Below, piece by piece: positions 36,472 to 45,400 of a stretch of DNA of 64,000 nucleotides (within the stretch, counting starts at the first letter, position 1; each line of letters opens with the position of its first letter). Below the pieces are notes generated by a model. It made no database searches, had not been told where the DNA came from, and saw only the letters and a program-made list of their open reading frames with translations. The position numbers and the translations under genes are program-made. Source of the DNA: Enchytraeus crypticus (taxonomy: Eukaryota > Annelida > Clitellata > Enchytraeida > Enchytraeidae); assembly GCA_905160935.1 (NCBI GenBank), contig CAJHZI010000260.1:339001-403000 (forward strand). The letters are read 5' to 3'.

Positions 36472-39400
36472 GAGGAGAGGAGCAGACATACAGGTGGACT
36501 GAGAGAACGACTGCTCATCATCAATGAGTAGATGTAGTAGTCTCTGTACTTGAGAGCGCTGCTTGTTCAACGCACACACTCTCAGTTCTATGACCAGGCA
36601 CTTCAACAACCACGACTGTGGCTCCAAACACTGCTCGTAGAACACTGTCAGCAATCAATCAATCAATCAATCAATCAATTAATTCATCAATCAATTCATC
36701 AATCAATCGATTCATCAGGCTGGATCCAAACAGCACTCATAGAACACTGCAATCAATCAATAAATCAATAAAGCAATCAATTCATCAGGCTGGATCCAAA
36801 CAGCACTCATAGAACACTAGTAAACCAAAAAGCTAAAGAAAGCTAAGGTTAACGTCAGTTTCCTCACTCGAAAGTGATGTCAGTGACGGACGAGCCCAGG
36901 ATTTGAACCCTGCACTTACTGATCCGCGGTCGAGTATCTTACCGACTTCGCCACTGGCTCCAGCCAGTAATCAATCAATCAATCAATTAATCAATACATC
37001 CATCAATCAGGCTGGATCCAAACAGCACTCATAGAACACTGTAATCAATCAATAAATCAATCAGTTCATCAGGTCATCATCTTTCTACCCAGCACACTGT
37101 ATTACATCTTAAACTATATTTTTTTACTACAGTACATTTAGCACAGTAGTTAACATCAGCTCAACACTCACCACTAGATGACAAAGGTTAAACACTCACC
37201 ACTAGGTTTGTTAACAACACTCACCGCTAGACGGGAGGGGTTTGAAGGGTAGTTGCTGGACCTGCCTGACGAGGAAGTCGTGTTGCCTGAGGTACCTGAG
37301 GGTGGGGGTAGAGGTCAGCCTATCAGCACACAGCACGTGCAGCAGCCTGCACGAGAGCTCAGCAAACCTGGGACTCTTGAGTATACAGGACGGCCCGCCG
37401 CTAGAATCTACGCACTGTGACAGCGTCGTCACCAGCGAGTGTAGACATGTGCGTGGGCTGTTCAGTACTCCTAATCAATCAATTAAATCATTTTTTATTC
37501 AAGCGATCTTGTTCAGTACACCTAATCAATCAAAAAACAATTTAGAAATGAAGCTATCTTGTTCAGTATGCCAAATCAATCAGGCCTTCAGGCTGATCGA
37601 TCAATCAGCAGGCTTCGTGAACAAAGCTAGAATATTATTATTATTATTAATTATATTTATTAGTGGTGTAACTAATCAACAGTGTAAACGCCCGAAAAGA
37701 GGCACGTTACTTTACTTATGCATTATCTTACACATCGACTCAAGCTTTCAGAAAATCAAAATTGTGCCTAATCAGTAGTTTACGCAACTGTTGAAGTTTA
37801 AACACTTGATAATTATCTCACTAGTGTATATGACCATAAGTGCTGGTAACAAGGAGGAAGCAATGGCAGCCTAACCCGGGTCCTGCAGCACGGTTTTACT
37901 GATTGATTTGTTGAGATTAAAGCCGAGCAGCAGATGAGCGAGGTTAGGGGCCAGCTGTTCAACAGATGTCAGCAGAAGTCTGATGACGTCACAACGAGTT
38001 GTGTTACGCACTTGTACCAAGCTCTGACCATCCAGTTCTGAGCACAACAACAACAACATCATCATCATCTATACTGTACACAACAACAAAAAACAACAGA
38101 TGTCAGCAGTAGTCTGATCACGTCACAGCGTGTTGTGTTGCGCACTTGTACCAGACCCTGGCCGTACAGTTCTGTGAACAACAACATCATTGTCATCTAT
38201 ACTGTGCACAACAACAACAACAGCTATACTGGTCACAACAACAACAACATCATCACCTATACTGAACACAACAACAACATCGATCTATACTGAACACAAC
38301 AACAACCTCATCTATATTGAACATGACAACAACAATATTATATCATCTATCTATACTGGTCACAACATCACATCATCTATCTATACTAGATTGAGTGCAT
38401 AGTGTGATCAATTAGGTGTTTGACAGCAGATTACTAGACATAGGGTTCAAATCCAATAGCGGCTCAGTCACAAGCACGCTTTAAATTTTATTTATCACAA
38501 ATAAAAATACGAGTAAGAAATATGCACAGGTATTACAGAAAAATATTAAATAGCACACATTTAATACATTTAAAACACGGCAATCTACTGAATACGAGTA
38601 TTTAACATATCGATTGATAGTCTATTTTATAAAACACTAAGAACCTCTCGTAACATCCTCTTCTTCTACCGTCTCCATATCATCAAACTCCAGACACTCT
38701 GTGAAGCCAAGCAGCAGCTGCTGTGTTAACTCCTACAACACAGTACTTCATTGAATGCGACACATCTATAGCAAACGTTTTACCTCAGTAATACTATATA
38801 ACTATTATTAATGCACTGTTTATCCTGACCCCAATTAAACTCGGATTCAAGCGAGAAAATAGTAATGATTAATAGCTATTATTAATAGTTTTATAATTTT
38901 ACTCCCTCCCTTAGTGCATTGACTACTGGCAGGTCCATGGCATATCTCTCCCTTAGTGCACTGCCTACTGGCAGGTCCATGGTATATAATCCCTCTACTT
39001 ATCTCTATCTTTCGTTTTCCTCTTCATGTCCACATACGAGTGGATCTTTAAATCATTTATAACATTCCTTTTGATATACCATTATTCTTGGGGGATTCTG
39101 CTTACAACGAGGTAATAAGCAGAATTCTCTAAGCCTTTCGAAACATTAATTTACAATAAACATAAACGAGTTCATACCTGAAAAAATCCTAATTTTAGAT
39201 AGCTTAGATTCCTAATCATCAGCTCTAAATAGCTACATGTGCAAAAAATGTACAGGTTTTGGTTGATAAATTTGCAACTTTACAGAATAAATAGAAAAAC
39301 AACTAGGTAAATACGTAGTTTCAGTAAACAGGAAACAGTAGAAATATCCAACCTCTGAGGTGGTAAAGAGACTGACTATCTTAGACTGGACCTCAGGAGC

Positions 39401-42400
39401 TGAACAAGCTTTCATTAGTATCCTCACAGCATAGTGAGCGTGTCGTAGTAGAAATGAGTTATATGTCACGTATCTATACGTAGCAATACAAAAGTCGATT
39501 AGAACTAACAATTTGTTAAAGAGATATAATGTACAATGCGACTATCTAATATTTTAATTAAACCACCTTAGAATCCAGTGATCGCCCGTCACACAGCTTT
39601 AAACAGATTCAGAGGAAGATGATGACGATGACTAATTATGAAGTATATTTTAACATTCTGATGTCTTTTTTAATATTCTGCAGCATTTTTAATATACTGA
39701 AGTATTTTTTATATTATGAAGCATTTTTTTAATATTATGGAGTATTTTTTAAAATTGTGAAGTATTTTTTAATACTTTGAGACAGTCTATTTGAATCCCG
39801 ACCCTGGTTAAACTGAGATTCACGGGAGGATAATGGTGATGATGATGATGAAGTATTTGTTAATATTCTGAAATAATTTTTTACAAGTAAATATCGTAAT
39901 AACTATCAGTCCAATTGTTCTCATTACTTGGCAATGTTGACGAGATGATCAGATTTTCCGCTGCGAGGGTTAACACTGAGCAGAATTCTCTCGACACGGT
40001 AGCCAATCAGAGAGTCGCTGCTCTGCCGCAGGGCTGCGAGGAACAAGTCCTGCTTAGCGACAGCTTGCTCTATCATCATCAGACAATACAGCGAGGCCTG
40101 CTCCAGCTCTGACTTACCTGTTCATCAATCAACCACTCAATTAATCAATTAACCAATTAACCAATTAATCAATCAATTAATCAATCAACCAATCAATCAA
40201 CTAACCAATCAATCAATCAACCAATCAATCAATCAATCTGAAGCTAAGGAGACTAAAGCTGATGTTATCCTCTATTTCATCTCACGAAAGCACTATCAGC
40301 GACAAGTGAGCCCAAAAATTTGAGCTCTGTACATACTACTTGATAGTATGATATCTTACCGACATCAATCAATCAATAAATTTATATACCTAGACATCTA
40401 TCAATCAGATCTTGTTTAACGAGAGCAGATCAATTAATCCATCAATCAACCTATCAGTCAATCGTCTTCAATATAACATATGCTAGTAGTTAAAAATCTT
40501 TCATTGACCTTTCGCTAATAGCACACTTACTGTACTAGTAACACAAACAAGATTTCAAACAAACTTAAACTGTTGTTATATGTCAAAGCCATATAGAATG
40601 GTAAAAAAGCCAACACACATTATAGTGAAATGATCAACTATGTTGATATCTATCACTTTTTATTACAACATGTTTAAACCATTAGGAAATTTTAGTCCAT
40701 TTTCTGTTTAACCAGTCCAGTGAATGTCCGAGATTTTACTCTCAGATCAGCGCGGCTGGGATTCAAACCCGCGAGGGTTCAATTCACCTCATAATTCTGT
40801 CATTTAAAACTTCATGACGTTACCCCAACGCTATCAAGACTTTCAAACACGGAATGACTGACCAGGAAACTGAGTGTACTTGTCAAACTGTCGAGAAGCC
40901 TCATCAATGATGTAAAGAATCTGAAACAAGCAATCCAACCAGCGATAACAATTAGCCGATAAATTAATCAATCAATCAATCAATCAACCAACTTGATTTT
41001 CACTTGACAACCAACTAGACAACTAACTTGATTGCACGATTTTTATATAGATAAAAATCTATTATCAATATTTTTGTTTCACTTCTTTTACTCGTTCATC
41101 GCAGCACAGATTATACAAACAATAGAACGTTCATGCAGACAGATAAACAACAAGCAATACGAAATAGGCAATAATAAAAGAGCCAGAGCTCTGTGCTGTA
41201 ATACCATAATTAGCAGCTAGCAAAGTCTACTCAAGTATGAATTACAAATATTACACTACCAAGTACAGGAAAACCTTTTAGTATTTAATCTATGAAAATT
41301 ACAAATCAATACTTAGACTATCAACCTAGGAATTTCATAATTAATTTATGCTTACACTTAATTAGAGAAGACACACCTCACACGTTCATACCCTTTTCTC
41401 AATCACACAGTTCAGAATAATACACAAATTCAATTAAATAAAATAATACAGAAAATTCCAAATTATGAATTTAGCTGTAAAGTAATAATGTACATCAATT
41501 GCATATTCAAATCGTCTTGCATTCCAGTGATACAAATCGGTAAAGTTGTTTGTTGGAGATTGTTTTACACAACATATATATACAACTACTGACCTCTTAC
41601 CAGCAACGTGTTGGAATGTGGTACAGTAGATCTAGAATCAAAACTCTATGTTCACACAATCATTGACATAATTTTGAGAAGGAAACTGACATTATATTAA
41701 GTTTTAGATTTTTCACTTTAAAGCTCGACAACAATTCAGGAAACATTTCTGGAAACACTTTTGACAACACTAACTGACCATTTCGAGCAGTGATACTAAT
41801 GCTAGATCTATCAACAACTGACCATTCCTAGCAATGATACCAATGCTTGCTCTATCAACAACTGACCATTCTGAGCAGTGATACCAATGATCTATCAACA
41901 ACTGACCATTCTGAGCAGTGATACCAATGATCTATCAACAACTGACCATTCTGAGCAGTGATACCAATGATCTATCAACAAACTGACCATTCTGAGCAGT
42001 GATACCAATGATCTATCAACAACTGACCATTCTGAGCAGTGATACCAATGATCTATCAACAACTGACCATTCTGAGCAGTGATACCAATGATCTATCAAC
42101 AACTGACCATTCTGAGCAGTGATACCAATGATCTATCAACAACTGACCATTCTGAGCAGTGATACCAATGATCTATCAACAACTGACCATTCTGAGCAGT
42201 GATACCAATGATCTATCAACAACTGACCATTCTGAGCAGTGATACCAATGATCTATCAACAACTGACCATTCTGAGCAGTGATACCAATGATCTATCAAC
42301 AACTGACCATTCTGAGCAGTGATACCAATGATCTATCAACAACTGACCATTCTGAGCAGTGATACCAATGATCTATCAACAAACTGACCATTCTGAGCAG

Positions 42401-45400
42401 TGATACCAATGATCTATCAACAACTGACCATTCTGAGCAGTGATACCAATGATCTATCAACAACTGACCATTCTGAGCAGTGATACCAATGATCTATCAA
42501 CAAACTGACCATTCTGAGCAGTGATACCAATGATCTATCAACAACTGACCATTCTGAGCAGTGATACCAATGATCTATCAACAACTGACCATTCTGAGCA
42601 GTGATACCAATGATCTATCAACAACTGACCATTCTGAGCAGTGATACCAATGATCTATCAACAACTGACCATTCTGAGCAGTGATACCAATGATCTATCA
42701 ACAACTGACCATTCTGAGCAGTGATACCAATGATCTATCAACAACTGACCATTCTGAGCAGATCGCTGGACTCAGAGACCATGTGTAGGAGGAGAACGTG
42801 TCCCGCTGGTCTGCAGCCTCTCTGCTTGTCCTCAAGGTCTTCAGCACCCACCTCGTGCTGCCTCAGCAGCTTACACAGGATCTCTAGCACCCCACTGCAT
42901 ACACCCCACTACACAGCAACAACAACAACATCAGCACCCCACTACAAATACCCCACTACACAACAACAACAACAACATCATAATCCTCACATAACTGACA
43001 AATTTAAACTCTTGGTAAACAATGAGCTTCTAGTCTACCTGTAATATTTACCAGAACGTTGTTATTTCAATTGTTTTAATAGTTCAATACTATAATATTG
43101 CAACTACTGCCAAAGAGTCACAAGGTTCTGCTTATGAAAAGTTCACTTCATCCTGTCGTTCAAATGTCTGTGGACTGATTGAGAAACTTCTAACATTGGC
43201 AACACGTCCACGACAACAGCTAGAAATAATTAGCAACCAGTTTCTTATTCAAATGAGAAATGGAAGCGTCAAAGCTTCCATTCAAATCCACAAATACTAT
43301 AAATTAAACAATTAAAACAGTCATAAAACTAAGCACATATTACGCCACAAGATATTAGTAAGATACTCGACTGCGGATCAGTACGTACGGGGTTCAAATC
43401 CTGGGCTCGCCCGTCAATAACATCGCTTTCGAGTGAGGAAACCGACGTTAACATGAGCTTTATTAGCCTATTTTTTTTTACAAGTAAACAACTACGCCAC
43501 CTTTTCCTGCTGGTTCCTGTAGGCCCTGGAGTTGAACTTGAGGAAGACGTGCTCGACGAGATAGTCCACGTAGGGCGCGACCCCAGGCACCCTGTAGCCT
43601 GCACCCAGCCCTGCAGGCACCGGGCGAGAGGTGAGCGTGTTGAGCAGTGAGATAAACGCCAGGGTGATAGGATACTCCTCATTGCGTGATTCCACCTCTT
43701 CCAAATCAATCTGTAATCAATCAATAGATCTACTCTAAATCAATCTGTAATCAATCGATCGTGATGAGATCTATCAATCTGTAATAAATAGTGATAAGAT
43801 CTACTCTAAATAAATCTGTAATCAATCAATCGTGATGAGATGTACTCTAAATGAATCAATCGTGATGAGATCAACCTTAAATCAATCTGTACTCAATCCT
43901 GATAGGATCTACTCTAAATAAATCTGTAATCAATCTATCAATATTAGTTCAACCTCCTCCAAATTAATCTTGAGTCAATCAATCTTGATTTAACCACCTC
44001 CAAATTTGTAACACAGAACATTCTCGCCCATAATATCTTGTCGTAAAAGCGTGTTGACTGATCACTAGAGATGGTATAACAACAGTAAATACTGCTAAAA
44101 GGCTTACAATACTTACAACGATGCCAGACGGCTTCTGACCCCCAGGTCCACTGTAAGACATTGTAGGCAGAATCTAAAATAACAACAAAGTATTACAAGT
44201 ACAACGTACAGCCAGTGTATAACTAAATGATCTCTACTAAAGCACCACATAACATTGATCTCTCCTCTCTGTCTCTCGCTCTCTCTCTCTTAGTGCACTG
44301 CCTACTGGCCGGTCCATGCTATATAATGCTCCACTCGTCCCTATCTTCCGTTTTCCTCTTCATTTTCACATACGATTCAATCCTTAAATCATCTAACATG
44401 ATTTACCATTACTCTTGGGGATTCAGCTTCTGATGAGGGGGGCCCTGTGCCTTCCTCAGCTACGACTAACATTTACAGGGCAGGGGCGTCATTCCCGGAG
44501 AAAGCATTGATACTACTGTTAAAAATTTGTTGAGTTTTACTGTACAACAACGAAGCTATTTGAGCACTGCAGTCATTAAGGACAACATCGAGCACAATGA
44601 GTCCAAAGCTATGTGAACATAATAGAAGGACCATTAGAACGTGCTAATCTAAAATCTAGAAAACCAAAGCAGAAGAAGGAGGTAAGAGAAGAGAACTATG
44701 CATTCAGTACATGGAATGGAGAGAGGGCGGTAAGCTGGAGACATAGATGAACAAGGCAGTAACGAAAAAATCAAAGACGACATTTGCCACTGAGTCACAA
44801 AACTGACATAAAGCTCACATTGTTTAACTGTAGATGTAAACAGACAACCCACTTGAAGATTCACTCATATGTGGACATGAAAAGGAAAGCGTAAGACAGA
44901 AGAGTGGAGGCATTATATACCATGGACCTAACAGTAGGCAGTGCACTAAGAGAGAGAGACATAATAATAATAATAGCAATAATAATAATAATAATAGCAA
45001 TAATAATAATAATAATAATAAAGGTTTAACGTCCGATTTCCTCATCCAGGGATGATGTCAGGGACGTCCCCAACATTGGGTAAAAATTGCTAAAAAAACA
45101 AAATTAAACACATTCTCATATATAAACAATTACCGCACCTGTGACTCATCCAGCATGTTCCAGAATGTGGCCGCTATTTCCTGTGTGCGACAGAAAGCAG
45201 CAAGGCAGCGAATGAGCTGACCTTTGAGTCGTGCCGGTACATTACATCTGACTAGACCCAGCAGTGTAGCATGCGACATCCACACGTGATTCTCACACAT
45301 AGATACTCTAGCGTTCTCATCCTAACACATAGACAACAACAACACATAGATACTCTAGCGTTCTCATCCTAACACATAGACAACAACAACAACATATAGT

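Noticed and set aside
36156-36654. Ser/Leu-rich open frames with LSLSLS and YIYIYI
   Set aside because: Products of (GA)n and (TA)n tracts; only the part at 36492-36644 is a real NUP205 exon.
41770-42749. CRISPR array
   Set aside because: Head-to-tail repeats without unique spacers in an animal intron.
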